Origin: CAZSHG01 sp964606695 [NCBI: uncultured bacterium]
GTDB taxonomy: Bacteria > UBP14 > UBA6098
Length of the DNA stretch: 64,000 nucleotides
Reading direction: 5' to 3'
NCBI GenBank assembly: GCA_964606695.1
Contig: CAZSHG010000015.1
Span: 1-64,000 of the forward strand
Below the pieces are notes generated by a model. It saw nothing but the letters and a program-made list of their open reading frames with translations. It did no database searches and was not told where the DNA came from. The translations under genes and the position numbers were made by a program. Shown piece by piece: positions 9,214 to 17,285 of the stretch (position 1 is its first letter; every line of letters starts with the position of its first letter).

Positions 9214-11184
9214 CTAAAACTCAAAATCCCTCTCGAAGACTCGAACACAGGCCTCCGCGACATCGTTATCGTAACGGTTCCCCCTGCCGTCGGCAATCTC
9301 CCTCAGCGCGAAGTCGATTCCCAGCGCCGGCCGATACGGCCTATGCGATGCCATCGCCTCCACGACGTCCGCGACAGCGATTATCCGCGCCTCCATTCGG
9401 ATATCCTCGCCGCCGATGCCGTTGGGGTAACCGTCCCCGTTCATCCGCTCGTGATGCTGGAGCACGATTTCCGCCACCGGCCACGGGAACCCTATCGGCT
9501 TGAGGATTTCCGACCCCGTCAGCGCGTGGTTCTTTATCAGCATGAACTCCAGGTCGGTCAGCTTGCCCGGTTTGGTCAAAATCTCGGAGGGCACGTAAAT
9601 CTTGCCGATGTCGTGGAGTATCGACGCCGTCTCGATGCAGGCCACCGTGTCCTCCGGCACGCCAAGCTCTTGCGCGATAGCGGTCGCCAGCTTCGACACC
9701 CTCTGCTGATGCCCCGCGGTGTATGGGTCGCGCGTCTCCACCAGCTTCACCATCGTCAGCACGATGCCATCCATTATCTCCTGAAGTCGCTCGTAACTCT
9801 CCTTGAGCGCGTCCTCCGCCACGATTCGGATATTGATCTCCTTTTCGAGCGACACGTTCGCCTCCTGCAACTCGCGCGCCCTCTGCTCGACCTTCTCCTC
9901 CAGCCGGTCGCGGTATTGTTCGAGGATGCGTTCCGTCTCCTCCAACTGCTCGATTGCCACCGCCAGCTCGACGTTCTTCAGACGGTAAATCTCCGCCTCC
10001 TTCTCCTTCTGCGCGGTCTCGTAAACCGTCTGCATCTCGGCGATTTTCCGCCCGGTCTCCTCGTCGAACATCTCGTCCTTGATGTCCGAATATCTCTGGA
10101 AATACACAAGCGCTTTCTCGAAATCTCCCGTATTCGTGTATAGATTACAAAAGCCACGGTTAGCGTCCCTGGCGAGCGCCCTCGACCCGATTTCCTCCGC
10201 CAAATCAAGCCCTCGTCGAAGATACTCCTCCGCCTTCTCGTAATCCTCGACCCGAACGAAGGCCTCTCCCAGATTAATCGAAGTCGCCGCGATCCCGCGT
10301 CTGTCGCCCAACTTCTCCTTGATCCCCAGAGAACCCTCGAAACTCTCCACCGCCTCGTTTTCACGCCCCATATCTTTGTAAATAAGCCCCATATTATTAA
10401 ACAAATAAGCTATTCCCGACCTGTCCTCGATTTTCTCCTTAATCGCCAGAGCCTTCTCGTAATATTCGAGCGCTTTTTCGTTTTCCTTGATGGTCGAATA
10501 ATGCGCGCCGATATTCAACAATGACGCGCTCGTCCTGTAATCGTCCCCGATTTCCTCGCGCGCCGCCAGCGACCTCTCGTGATACTCCAGCGCCTTATCG
10601 AACTCGCGCAAATAGTCGTAAATCACCGCGATATTCGACAGCGTGTTCGCGGTCGCCTCCATATCCTCGATCTCCCGACGGGCGTCCAGCGCCACAAAAT
10701 AGAACTCCAGCGCTGTGTCGTATTGAGACAGCCTCTTATAAATAATCCCGATATTGTTCGCCGCCCGCGCCAGGCAGGCTTTCTCGCCGATTTCCTCGCA
10801 GATATCCAGCGCACGTTTGTAATTCTGCAATGCCGTGCTGTAATCGCCCTGTGAACCGTAGATATGCCCCAGAAAGAACGACGAATCCGCGATTCCTTTA
10901 CGATATTCGATCTTCTCGCTTATGACGAGCGATTCGGATATTTTCTCGATTGCGCTCTCGACATCGCCGGAATAGAAATAAACCAGCCCCAGAGCGTTCA
11001 ACGCAACCGTCTCGGCGATTTCATCGCCCTCCTCGACCGCCGCCGCCCGCGCCTCCTTGCAATACCCGATTGCCGCCTCCGGAGACCTGCTTTTGTAATG
11101 CGCCCCGATTTCGAACACTATGGCATACTTGTCCTTGCCGACCGCAGTGGCCAGACCTTTTTCCATTTCCTCGATATTATCCAT
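9214..11184 (-). CDS. TPR sensor with HD-GYP phosphodiesterase domain
   Basis: 656 residues with no signal peptide, probably cytoplasmic. Residues ~1-370 hold about nine tetratricopeptide repeats (ALEYYEKALAIKEK-type units). A coiled coil (~375-470, rich in E and K) joins them to a C-terminal HD-GYP domain (~480-656). The catalytic signatures are present: HDIGK, HHERMNGDGYP and the GIGG loop. HD-GYP enzymes hydrolyse cyclic di-GMP, and metal ligands are conserved here, so activity is plausible. The usual receiver domain is absent; the TPR part probably senses a partner protein. ATG is preceded by cggagagatt, a usable ribosome site. The 100-residue ATL gene follows. Confidence 0.9.
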   Translation of the reverse strand: MDNIEEMEKGLATAVGKDKYAIVFEIGAHYKSRSPEAAIGYCKEARAAAVEEGDEIAETVALNALGLVYFYSGDVESAIEKISESLVISEKIEYRKGIADSSFFLGHIYGSQGDYSTALQNYKRALDICEEIGEKACLARAANNIGIIYKRLSQYDTALEFYFVALDARREIEDMEATANTLSNIAVIYDYLREFDKALEYHERSLAAREEIGDDYRTSASLLNIGAHYSTIKENEKALEYYEKALAIKEKIEDRSGIAYLFNNMGLIYKDMGRENEAVESFEGSLGIKEKLGDRRGIAATSINLGEAFVRVEDYEKAEEYLRRGLDLAEEIGSRALARDANRGFCNLYTNTGDFEKALVYFQRYSDIKDEMFDEETGRKIAEMQTVYETAQKEKEAEIYRLKNVELAVAIEQLEETERILEQYRDRLEEKVEQRARELQEANVSLEKEINIRIVAEDALKESYERLQEIMDGIVLTMVKLVETRDPYTAGHQQRVSKLATAIAQELGVPEDTVACIETASILHDIGKIYVPSEILTKPGKLTDLEFMLIKNHALTGSEILKPIGFPWPVAEIVLQHHERMNGDGYPNGIGGEDIRMEARIIAVADVVEAMASHRPYRPALGIDFALREIADGRGNRYDNDVAEACVRVFERDFEF

Positions 11185-11359
11185 AATCTCTCCGCGTTCG
11201 GTTGAGGAGAATCCCTCACGATAACCCTATTTTACAACCTCTCGACATCTCCGCGCATCCTCCGGTTAAAACATCGACATACAAATATGCATATTTTCGC
11301 GCCCCCGGTCAAGTTACTTAAACCTTTTTTGCGATAAATAACCTCGGAGGGCTTTTTCG
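11185..11359. other. Short gap between HD-GYP gene and repeat array A
   Basis: Only 175 bases; together with array A the gene-free interval is about 370 bases. It holds minus-strand fragments with Shine-Dalgarno-like aaccggagg but no open frame longer than about ten codons. The upstream signals of the HD-GYP gene should be here; I see no clear sigma-70 box. Confidence 0.4.
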
Positions 11360-11569
11360 GAATGAAATCAACCGCTTTTTCAGCGTTTTAATATAGCTAT
11401 TGATAAACAACATAGGGGTTTTAATAACATACGCGTCGGTTCTACCAACATACATTGCGGTTTTCCCAACAAGGAATGTGGTTCTCTTAACATACAATGC
11501 GGTTCTCAAAAATACCCATGCGGTTTTACCAAAGTAATGATTGCTTTTGCAAATTATATTTGGCCTTTC
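11360..11569. repeat. 21-bp-period tandem array A (10 units)
   Basis: Ten consecutive 21-base units with no slippage start at 11360, 11381, 11402, 11423, 11444, 11465, 11486, 11507, 11528 and 11549. The plus-strand consensus is about nnCAACATACnATGCGGTTyT; the last ten bases are the best kept, and the outer units are weaker. The array abuts the stop codon of the HTH gene and runs downstream of it. On the minus strand one frame stays open through it and would give seven-residue units like RTALYVK and KTAMYVG, but that frame has no ribosome site of its own. Confidence 0.85.
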
Positions 11570-11943
11570 TTGAGGTCTTTTTTCCTCTTTGGAAGCTTCA
11601 CGCGGCGTTTTTCGTAGAGGAAATCCTGATTTGGGTCGATAGGTTCCAAAACAACCTTGTAGCCGCATGTTCCCGCGATGGCGATGAAGGTCGAAAAGCG
11701 CAGGGATTTGGTCCTGCCCTGCATGAAATTGCTCACCGTGGAGGGGTCCATCCCCGAATACTGCGCGATTTTTGACTGATTCAGCCCGGCGGTGCCGTCC
11801 TTTATCATATTGATTAGTTTCCGATGAACGGCTCTCGCAAGGGGCATCCAATAGGCGCGCATCTTTTTTCTCTCCTCTTTCTTGTTTTGTCTTTTCTCTT
11901 TCTCGTGTTTCCGTAGAGCTTCATAGCTTTCATATTTTCCCAT
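11554..11943 (-). CDS. HTH regulator, array-associated type (paralog of 15597)
   Basis: 129 residues, cytoplasmic. A highly charged N-terminus (KHEKEKRQNKKEERKK) is followed by a lambda/XRE-type helix-turn-helix around residues 50-85 (LNQSKIAQYSGMDPSTVSNF). A short C-terminal part contains GYKVVLEPIDPNQDFLY and then EKRR. The paralog at 15597 has GYEIKLERIDPYKDPFY and then SERR at the same place, so the two form one family. The start has a strong aaggagg seven bases ahead. Both paralogs are followed immediately by a 21-bp-period array. The family resembles antitoxin or phage-repressor HTH proteins, but no toxin gene is adjacent. The target is unknown; binding to the array is a guess. Confidence 0.75.
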   Translation of the reverse strand: MGKYESYEALRKHEKEKRQNKKEERKKMRAYWMPLARAVHRKLINMIKDGTAGLNQSKIAQYSGMDPSTVSNFMQGRTKSLRFSTFIAIAGTCGYKVVLEPIDPNQDFLYEKRRVKLPKRKKDLKKGQI

Positions 11944-11985
11944 AATCGCCTCCTTAGGTTAAGGTCGTATTGAATATAAACATTT

Positions 11986-12624
11986 TCATTTCCAAAGCAA
12001 TACCCTTCCTTCGATTGGAAGAGGATTGGTGGTGCCCTTTTGCTCTAACTCTTCCCAATCTTTTCTATTAAAGTCCATAAAGGTATCATTGACTGAATTT
12101 ACTATGGGGAAAACAAACAGAAAGGCAAAGAGAATAACTATTCCAGCCAGGAGAAGAGAATATGCAGATAACCAATATCTATAATCGGATTTTTTTACCG
12201 AACGATAGATTGAGATGCCCGCAAATAAAATCGTCAAAGCTCCGAATATTATTATCCCTGAAGCCAGAAAATTTAACGCGAACCAACTCCATCCGTCGAA
12301 ATACAATCCTCTAACAAATCTGAACATAAGCCAGATGGCGCCTATCAGAGATAAAACACTAAGCTGGGATAAGGCTAAGGATATTTTACCAAAGGGATGT
12401 TCCGGCAGAATTATTCCGCCAGAATCAACGTTTTTCTTTTGTCGTCTGTAATTATATATTTCGCCTACAAGAGCGAATACAAACCAAATTCCGAAAAATA
12501 ACGGAAACGCAATGTTGCTATTAATCTCGCTTATAACAACGACAGCTATAATCGCTGGAACGAAAGCGAGAACGGTCATTATCCCCGTAGGATAAAAGTT
12601 GCTAAACTTAGTTTTGATTTTCAT
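11986..12624 (-). CDS. Multi-pass membrane protein, unknown
   Basis: 212 residues with about six hydrophobic helices (for example MTVLAFVPAIIAVVVI, IAFPLFFGIWFVFALVG and LLLAGIVILFAFLFVFPIV) and short charged loops. There is no signal peptide and no recognised family. It follows the 143-residue gene by five bases on the same strand, so the two are probably co-transcribed and may act together in the inner membrane. The start ATG is preceded by aagaagggtaaacg, an acceptable ribosome site. It is more AT-rich than the flanking secreted-protein genes. Confidence 0.65.
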   Translation of the reverse strand: MKIKTKFSNFYPTGIMTVLAFVPAIIAVVVISEINSNIAFPLFFGIWFVFALVGEIYNYRRQKKNVDSGGIILPEHPFGKISLALSQLSVLSLIGAIWLMFRFVRGLYFDGWSWFALNFLASGIIIFGALTILFAGISIYRSVKKSDYRYWLSAYSLLLAGIVILFAFLFVFPIVNSVNDTFMDFNRKDWEELEQKGTTNPLPIEGRVLLWK

Positions 12625-12629
12625 AACGT

Positions 12630-13061
12630 TTACCCTTCTTTAATATTATGTTTTATAAACATCACAGCCTTAATACCGTTCACGACCTTATCGCGATAGC
12701 GGAATGCCACGGTGCCGGTTACCGAAGCCTTGCCTTTCACGCCGACTTCGACCAGAGTTTTGCCGTTTTCATTAAGCGAAAGATATATCGGGTAGAAAAA
12801 TCCGAGGTTCCAAATCGTCACCCTGTCGCCGAGGGTAATCCTCAGCTCGTTTTCGTCGAAATACTCGATGTCCATCCCGCTTTTCAACGCGAAATAGACG
12901 ATTGCCTTTAAAACTTGCTCCGGCGAAGTCCTCGCCTCGAACGACTCGATATATCGCGGCTTCTTTTTCGGAGAAGGGCGCAGCATAGCCGTCAGAGTGA
13001 AAGCAATTAGGATGACAAGACAAGCGATGATAATCGCGAACATATATGCTAATTCATACAT
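12630..13061 (-). CDS. Single-span membrane protein, unknown
   Basis: 143 residues. One N-terminal membrane helix (AYMFAIIIACLVILIAFTLTAM, residues ~5-26) is followed by a basic stretch (RPSPKKKPRY), which places the remainder in the cytoplasm. The soluble part, about 105 residues, looks like a compact alpha/beta domain (ARTSPEQVLKAIVYFALKSG ... TLVEVGVKGKASVTGTV). I do not recognise the family. It lies between the secreted gene at 13081 (19 bases upstream) and the six-helix protein at 11986 (5 bases downstream). A gcgaaaggaacg ribosome site precedes the ATG. Pairing with the next gene suggests a small membrane complex. Confidence 0.65.
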   Translation of the reverse strand: MYELAYMFAIIIACLVILIAFTLTAMLRPSPKKKPRYIESFEARTSPEQVLKAIVYFALKSGMDIEYFDENELRITLGDRVTIWNLGFFYPIYLSLNENGKTLVEVGVKGKASVTGTVAFRYRDKVVNGIKAVMFIKHNIKEG

Positions 13062-13080
13062 AATCGTTCCTTTCGCTTTT

Positions 13081-14628
13081 TCATTTCAGATACACCACCC
13101 GTTTCGTTACAACGGTCCCTGAGCCTTGCCGAAGGCCCGTCTGGGTCGAAGGGCCGACAACCGCCCGCACCAAATATACGCCGGAGGGGAGGGAAGCGGC
13201 GGGACGCCAGATGAATACGCCGTTTCGTAGGGGCGCGGTCTCAGACCCGCCCGTTTTTTGGGTAATCGGCGAACGGGAGGGTCTTCCGTGGGATTTCCTT
13301 TCAGTCAACAAACCCTCCCCTACGGGCAATTGGGCGATTTTTCGCCCCTCGACATCATATATCTCCACGCTTAACGGGACGGGAGACCCGTCCCCTACAC
13401 CGTCGAGGGCAATGGTTATCGAGGAATTGGAGGGATTGGGGTAGGCGGAAAGGGAGAAATGCTTTGGCTTGCTTATATTATGTTCCTTAATATTATCCGT
13501 TGTCCTTCTTGCCCCTCGAAGGCCGAATGTTCCCGTTTCAACATCTCTCATTTCCCATAATAAATAGGCAGGGCCGGATGTGTCACTGTCAAAATAGATT
13601 CGAGGATTATAGAAAACAGTATCAATCCTGAATGTATCTACGATTTCCCAGCTCATATCTTCAAAACGCGCAATTATGACATAAGAATGATCGACACTAT
13701 CAGAAAAGTCCGTTCGATGGTTCCATGCGATCCATGGTCTGCCGGTGGAATCAATAGAAACCATTGGCCTTGAAATGGAAATTGCCGCACCCCGATCCAG
13801 CGTGTCGAGAACGACGCAGATTGTATCTCCAAACCATGCAATTAAGGAAACTCCAGTCCCTGGTTTTATTGTAACGCCTACCCATGAATTTCGCCCCTTT
13901 GGCTGAAGTTGATTTTTATCATCTAAAGAACCACCTAAAAAGGGAATCTCATCGCTGAAGATCGAAATAGTGTCAGTATAGCATAACTCTAGATCAACGA
14001 AAACTGCATTAATAATATAATAATTACCCTCCGAAAGAGAGTAAGATTCGAATATAATTATCAATGAATCCTCTATATTTTGATATGCGTGTGGAAATGC
14101 CCAAATTGAGGGGGACACGCCTATCGCATTCCAGGTGCTGTCTTCAAGATACATATTTGCCAAATTTATCGAATAGAAACCAAATTGTCCCTCTGCTGTC
14201 TCATATGGACAAACACATACAGCGCCTGCCCCCGGAGAAAGGTCCCTCCATTCATCATGGATTTTACTCATAGCGAATAAGCCCCTTGTCGGACCAGGAA
14301 GCCATATCGCATTGGCCAAAATCCATATTTCACCGTTAGCCCGTTTGAACAAGTCGATCCTGTCGAAATCTCTTATTGTTGTTGAATCGATCCAGAAGGA
14401 ATCCACAGGTTCTAGGCTACCGCCGAACGACCAGGTTCTTGCACAAACCCCGTTGGCCTGAGACCATGCGACGAGTAATTCCTCGTCGGTTATGATAGCG
14501 TCATATGCCCAATAGTTATAATCCAAGCCACCGTTATAGATTTCTATGGGTTCCGACCATTCGATTGTCTGCGCGAATACATCCCCAACAATCACAACCA
14601 TTAATATGATTATCGTAACTTTTTTCAT
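13081..14628 (-). CDS. Secreted protein with sorting tail carrying inserted repeats
   Basis: 515 residues counted from the ATG at 14628, chosen because it directly follows ggagggggag and starts a good signal peptide (MKKVTIIILMVVIVGDVFAQ); an upstream in-frame ATG at 14640 would give a poorer start. The mature part contains beta-propeller-like repeats (RPWIAWNHR, SGPAYLLWEMRD). The last ~115 residues are a sorting tail (SAYPNPSNSSITIALDG ... SLPSGVYLVRA ... VVYLK). Two foreign stretches interrupt the tail in frame: the palindromic element at 13227-13326 and a gagccttgccgaaggc-type repeat at about 13110-13158, which yields STQTGLRQGS just before the final strand. The start overlaps the stop of the 14625 gene by four bases (ATGA). 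Confidence 0.85.
   Translation of the reverse strand: MKKVTIIILMVVIVGDVFAQTIEWSEPIEIYNGGLDYNYWAYDAIITDEELLVAWSQANGVCARTWSFGGSLEPVDSFWIDSTTIRDFDRIDLFKRANGEIWILANAIWLPGPTRGLFAMSKIHDEWRDLSPGAGAVCVCPYETAEGQFGFYSINLANMYLEDSTWNAIGVSPSIWAFPHAYQNIEDSLIIIFESYSLSEGNYYIINAVFVDLELCYTDTISIFSDEIPFLGGSLDDKNQLQPKGRNSWVGVTIKPGTGVSLIAWFGDTICVVLDTLDRGAAISISRPMVSIDSTGRPWIAWNHRTDFSDSVDHSYVIIARFEDMSWEIVDTFRIDTVFYNPRIYFDSDTSGPAYLLWEMRDVETGTFGLRGARRTTDNIKEHNISKPKHFSLSAYPNPSNSSITIALDGVGDGSPVPLSVEIYDVEGRKIAQLPVGEGLLTERKSHGRPSRSPITQKTGGSETAPLRNGVFIWRPAASLPSGVYLVRAVVGPSTQTGLRQGSGTVVTKRVVYLK
13227..13326. repeat. Palindromic element family 1, long copy, in frame in a gene
   Basis: The ends are CGTAGGGG and CCCCTACG. Inside are a GGGCGCGGTCT/AGACCCGCCC inverted pair and an interrupted GGGAGGGT...ACCCTCCC pair. 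Copies at 16048 and 17398 are 77 bases; this one is about 24 bases longer, with the extra bases splitting the second palindrome, so the reading frame of the host gene is kept. Confidence 0.8.
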
Positions 14629-15197
14629 CTCCCCCTCCATTCAATAACAAAATCCCGCGTCGGCATCCAGTTTTCGAAATGGAAACGCGCGTGGATATTG
14701 TCGCCATAGGTTTCGCGGGTGTCGGGCGGGTAGGAAATGTAGATGCCATCGAAATCCGCAGGGTAAATTATCGTGAAATCCGCGACGTCGATGGCGCGGT
14801 TCCAGAGTTGCAGGGTCGTTACGATGTATCGCGCGTGGGTCGAGGCTAACGCCTGTCGGTAAGCGATATGCCAGGTCTTTTCGCAGTCATCCTTTGCCGG
14901 AAGGGCGAACATCGTCGTCGCCCAAAAGCCCGCTGAATCGGCTACGAAGGGCGGCGGGAGAATCGTGTCCTCCTCAAACACCGCTACAATTGAGTCCGGA
15001 ACGCCCATCAGGCTATCCACCGGCACCGGATACAGCACCGGAATCGTCCGCGCGCAGTTGCCCTCCAAAATGTAGGTGTAATCGGCCTCCACACGCAGGT
15101 AGCCGTCCCCTTCGAGGATGATTTTCACGTCCTCCGCCGAGAAATGCATGGCGAAAAGGGCGATAGGAATCATAAATTGCACAATTATATTCCTCAT
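14625..15197 (-). CDS. Secreted protein of unknown function
   Basis: 190 residues with an N-terminal signal peptide (MRNIIVQFMIPIALFAMHFS), followed by a short beta-rich domain (VKIILEGDGYLRVEADYTYI ... DCEKTWHIAYRQ). It has no sorting tail and no recognised family. Two cysteines (in NCARTIP and DDCEKTW) could form a disulfide outside the cytoplasm. The ATG follows a strong cggaggaggaataag. The stop overlaps the next start by four bases, so it is translationally coupled to the secreted protein at 13081-14628, suggesting a joint role at the cell surface. Confidence 0.7.
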   Translation of the reverse strand: MRNIIVQFMIPIALFAMHFSAEDVKIILEGDGYLRVEADYTYILEGNCARTIPVLYPVPVDSLMGVPDSIVAVFEEDTILPPPFVADSAGFWATTMFALPAKDDCEKTWHIAYRQALASTHARYIVTTLQLWNRAIDVADFTIIYPADFDGIYISYPPDTRETYGDNIHARFHFENWMPTRDFVIEWRGR

Positions 15198-15200
15198 ATC

Positions 15201-15317
15201 TTATTCCTCCTCCGGGATTTCTTTCGATACAGGGCGGAAACCGACATCGGCCTCCAAATTCACGGCATATGCAATAATAATAAGGCTTTGCGCGATGATA
15301 ACTCCTCGCCTAATCAT
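15201..15317 (-). CDS. 38-residue peptide with hydrophobic N-terminus
   Basis: A short open frame starts at the ATG at 15317, eight bases after aaggag (atcaaggagaaatc). It encodes a 38-residue peptide: MIRRGVIIAQSLIIIAYA at the front (two arginines, then a hydrophobic stretch) and an acidic end (KEIPEEE). The stop is immediately followed by the start of the 14625 gene. The ribosome site and tight spacing argue that it is translated. It sits between array B and the secreted-protein pair. It could be a tiny membrane peptide or a leader that couples translation of the next gene. Confidence 0.5.
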   Translation of the reverse strand: MIRRGVIIAQSLIIIAYAVNLEADVGFRPVSKEIPEEE

Positions 15318-15600
15318 GATTTCTCCTTGATATGCGTCGGTTGTAACCAACTATTTTCTGGTTTTGGCCAACTGTTTTTTGTTCTTGTCCAACTGTAATT
15401 AGGTGATGCCCAACTGTTTTTAGGAGGCGTGCAACTGATATTTGGAGGCGTGCAACTGTTTTTAGGAGGTGTCCAACTATATTTTGCCAATGTCCAACTG
15501 TTTTTTGGCGATGTCCAACTGTTTTTCGGGAAATTGGTCCTGTTTCCCAAAAAAAGAAGCCCTCTTCTCCAAAAAACTTATTCTTGGCCCAAAAAGTCAC
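15310..15600 (-). CDS. Doubtful 96-residue frame running through array B
   Basis: The ATG overlaps the stop of the HTH gene by four bases (ATGA), the usual sign of translational coupling. The frame crosses the 21-bp array, giving eight or nine seven-residue units such as KTVGHRQ and KTVARLQ. A second minus frame through the same array is also open (NSWTSPK units). Since a 21-base period leaves frames open easily and array E is not open in its best frame, translation is uncertain. Confidence 0.25.
   Translation of the reverse strand: MTFWAKNKFFGEEGFFFWETGPISRKTVGHRQKTVGHWQNIVGHLLKTVARLQISVARLLKTVGHHLITVGQEQKTVGQNQKIVGYNRRISRRNHD
15333..15542. repeat. 21-bp-period tandem array B (10 units)
   Basis: Ten exact 21-base units start at 15333, 15354, 15375, 15396, 15417, 15438, 15459, 15480, 15501 and 15522 (plus strand). 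Units end in TCCAACTG or a near variant, and most begin with a run of four to six T. Consensus: TTTTTnGGnGnTGTCCAACTG. The middle third varies most, and the last unit is degenerate. T-runs spaced by two helical turns predict an intrinsically curved DNA segment. The array lies directly behind the HTH gene at 15597 and ahead of the 38-residue peptide. Confidence 0.9.
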
Positions 15601-15926
15601 CCTTTCTTCTCCTCGCGTGGAGGCAACGGCGGAGGCGGATAACGCCGTTCGGAATAAAACGGGTCCTTATACGGGTCGATTCGTTCCAGTTTTATCTCGT
15701 AACCCGCCGCCCACAGCAAATCCACGACAGTCTTGAATTGCGCCGTGTAATGCCTGCCTTTGAGCACTTTGGAAATCGCGCCCAAATCGACTCCGGTTAC
15801 ATCGTGAAGCCGTTTCCGCGTCAATCCGCAGTCGCGAATGGCCAAACCGATGGCTTGCATGGCTTTATGGCAATGAGCAGTCAAGCTTCTCATTTTCCTT
15901 TTTTTTTCACCAAATCTGTGTCTCAT
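15597..15926 (-). CDS. HTH regulator, array-associated type (paralog of 11554)
   Basis: 109 residues, basic and cytoplasmic. The XRE/lambda-type helix-turn-helix lies around residues 35-70 (LTRKRLHDVTGVDLGAISKV). The C-terminal segment GYEIKLERIDPYKDPFYSER is shared with the paralog at 11554, and a proline-rich end (RYPPPPLPPREEKK) is not. The start is preceded by aaggagaatc. The gene is nine bases downstream of the LVIVD-repeat gene, so it may be read from the same long minus-strand transcript. Like its paralog it is followed at once by a 21-bp array. A regulator acting on nearby DNA is the natural guess; no direct evidence. Confidence 0.75.
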   Translation of the reverse strand: MRHRFGEKKRKMRSLTAHCHKAMQAIGLAIRDCGLTRKRLHDVTGVDLGAISKVLKGRHYTAQFKTVVDLLWAAGYEIKLERIDPYKDPFYSERRYPPPPLPPREEKKG

Positions 15927-15935
15927 GATTCTCCT

Positions 15936-17276
15936 TCATTTAAGATAAATGATTTTGTTCGATGACGTTTCGCCTCCGACCGTCGCGCGAATGAGGAACA
16001 CGCCGGAACCGAGAGATTCGTCGGGACGCCAGATGAATTCGCCGTTTCGTAGGGGCGCGGTCTTAGACCCGCCCGTTTTTTGGGTAATCGACGAACGGGA
16101 GGGTTTCAAACCCTCCCCTACGGGCACTTCGACAGGCTCAGCAACCGCCACCATCCGCCCCGCGACATCATATATCTTCACGCTTAACGGGACGGGAGAC
16201 CCGTCCCCTACGGGAATGTCGAGGGCGATTGTTACCGAGGAATTGAAGGGATTGGGGTAGGCGGAGAGGGAGAATGCCTCCGGTTTCGTGGAGGGCGAAT
16301 TTTCTTCGATGCCGGTGAAATAAGAGACGTCGAGGATGTAAAGACCGGAATCTCCGCAAACGACATAGGCATATCGATCAGATACAAAAACATCAACTGT
16401 ATAATATGCCGTGTTGTAGAATCCAGCTCTAAAAGGGAATGAAGGGGATGAAATATCGATAATTTGAAGGCCATTAAATTCATCTGCGATATAGGCATAG
16501 GAACCTGAAACATAAACGCCGATTGCTCCGCCTGCCGTGCTGTATAATCCGACCTCGGTCGGTGAGGATGGATCAGAAATATCAATTATCCTAAGACCAT
16601 CTTCGTAGTCAGCAACATAAGCGTAATCGCCGGAAATATAAACATCGAGGGCTAAGTCACCAGTGTCGTAGAATCCGACTTCATAAGGCGAAAAGGGGTC
16701 GGATACGTCTATTATGCGAAGACCGTCCTCTTTATCTGCAACATAAGCGTAGGAACCGGAAACATAAACACCATGCGCGCGATCTCCCGTGACATAAAAT
16801 CCAATTTTGGAAGGTAACGACGGGATCGAGACGTCTATTATACGAAGACCAGAATCGCTGTCCGCAACATAAGCGTAATCGCCGGAAACAAATACACCAT
16901 AAGCGCGCTCCTCCATTTCGTATAGTCCTACCTCAAATGGAGAGGAGGGATAAGATATATCGAATATTTGAAGGCCTTTCCAAGAAAAATAACCGGCATA
17001 AGTGACATAGGCATAATCGCCGCTAACAAAAACGGAAAAAGGAGGGTCTCCTGTATAATAATGCACTAAGCCTGAAGGCGAGGATGGATCGGAAATGTCG
17101 ATTATGCAAAGGCCATTATCATCGTCTGCAATATATGCAATTGTTCCGGAAATATTGACGCGACGGGCAGAATTTGAAGCGCCGTAGTGCCCTGCAAGAG
17201 ATACGTGCAGGGAGTCGGCGAGCGCGCTACCTATCGCGCAAATCAATATCAGAGTAAGGATTGTTTTCAGTCTCAT
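15936..17276 (-). CDS. Secreted LVIVD-repeat beta-propeller protein with sorting tail
   Basis: 446 residues. A signal peptide (MRLKTILTLILICAIGSALA) is followed by about seven ~42-residue LVIVD units (GDYAYVADYEDGLRIIDISD-like), which form a propeller. The linker DVSYFTGIEEN leads into a C-terminal sorting tail (SAYPNPFNSSVTIALD ... IYDVAGRMVA ... GSGVFLIRATVG ... KIIYLK). The tail holds the family 1 palindromic element in frame (16048-16124) and, next to it, a cttcgacaggctcagc-type repeat (16125-16149). The propeller probably mediates binding outside the cell. The ~250 bases at the 3' end are almost identical to those of the neighbour at 17286, which suggests recent gene conversion. The start follows aaaggagaatc. 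Confidence 0.9.
   Translation of the reverse strand: MRLKTILTLILICAIGSALADSLHVSLAGHYGASNSARRVNISGTIAYIADDDNGLCIIDISDPSSPSGLVHYYTGDPPFSVFVSGDYAYVTYAGYFSWKGLQIFDISYPSSPFEVGLYEMEERAYGVFVSGDYAYVADSDSGLRIIDVSIPSLPSKIGFYVTGDRAHGVYVSGSYAYVADKEDGLRIIDVSDPFSPYEVGFYDTGDLALDVYISGDYAYVADYEDGLRIIDISDPSSPTEVGLYSTAGGAIGVYVSGSYAYIADEFNGLQIIDISSPSFPFRAGFYNTAYYTVDVFVSDRYAYVVCGDSGLYILDVSYFTGIEENSPSTKPEAFSLSAYPNPFNSSVTIALDIPVGDGSPVPLSVKIYDVAGRMVAVAEPVEVPVGEGLKPSRSSITQKTGGSKTAPLRNGEFIWRPDESLGSGVFLIRATVGGETSSNKIIYLK
16048..16124. repeat. Palindromic element family 1, in frame in a gene
   Basis: 77 bases. Outer arms are CGTAGGGG and CCCCTACG; inside are a GGGCGCGGTCT/AGACCCGCCC pair and a perfect GGGAGGGTTT/AAACCCTCCC palindrome. 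It lies in the sorting tail of the LVIVD gene, encoding part of GEGLKPSRSSITQKTGG. Further copies are at 13227, 17398 and (between genes) 61200. Confidence 0.85.
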
Positions 17277-17285
17277 GATTCTCCT

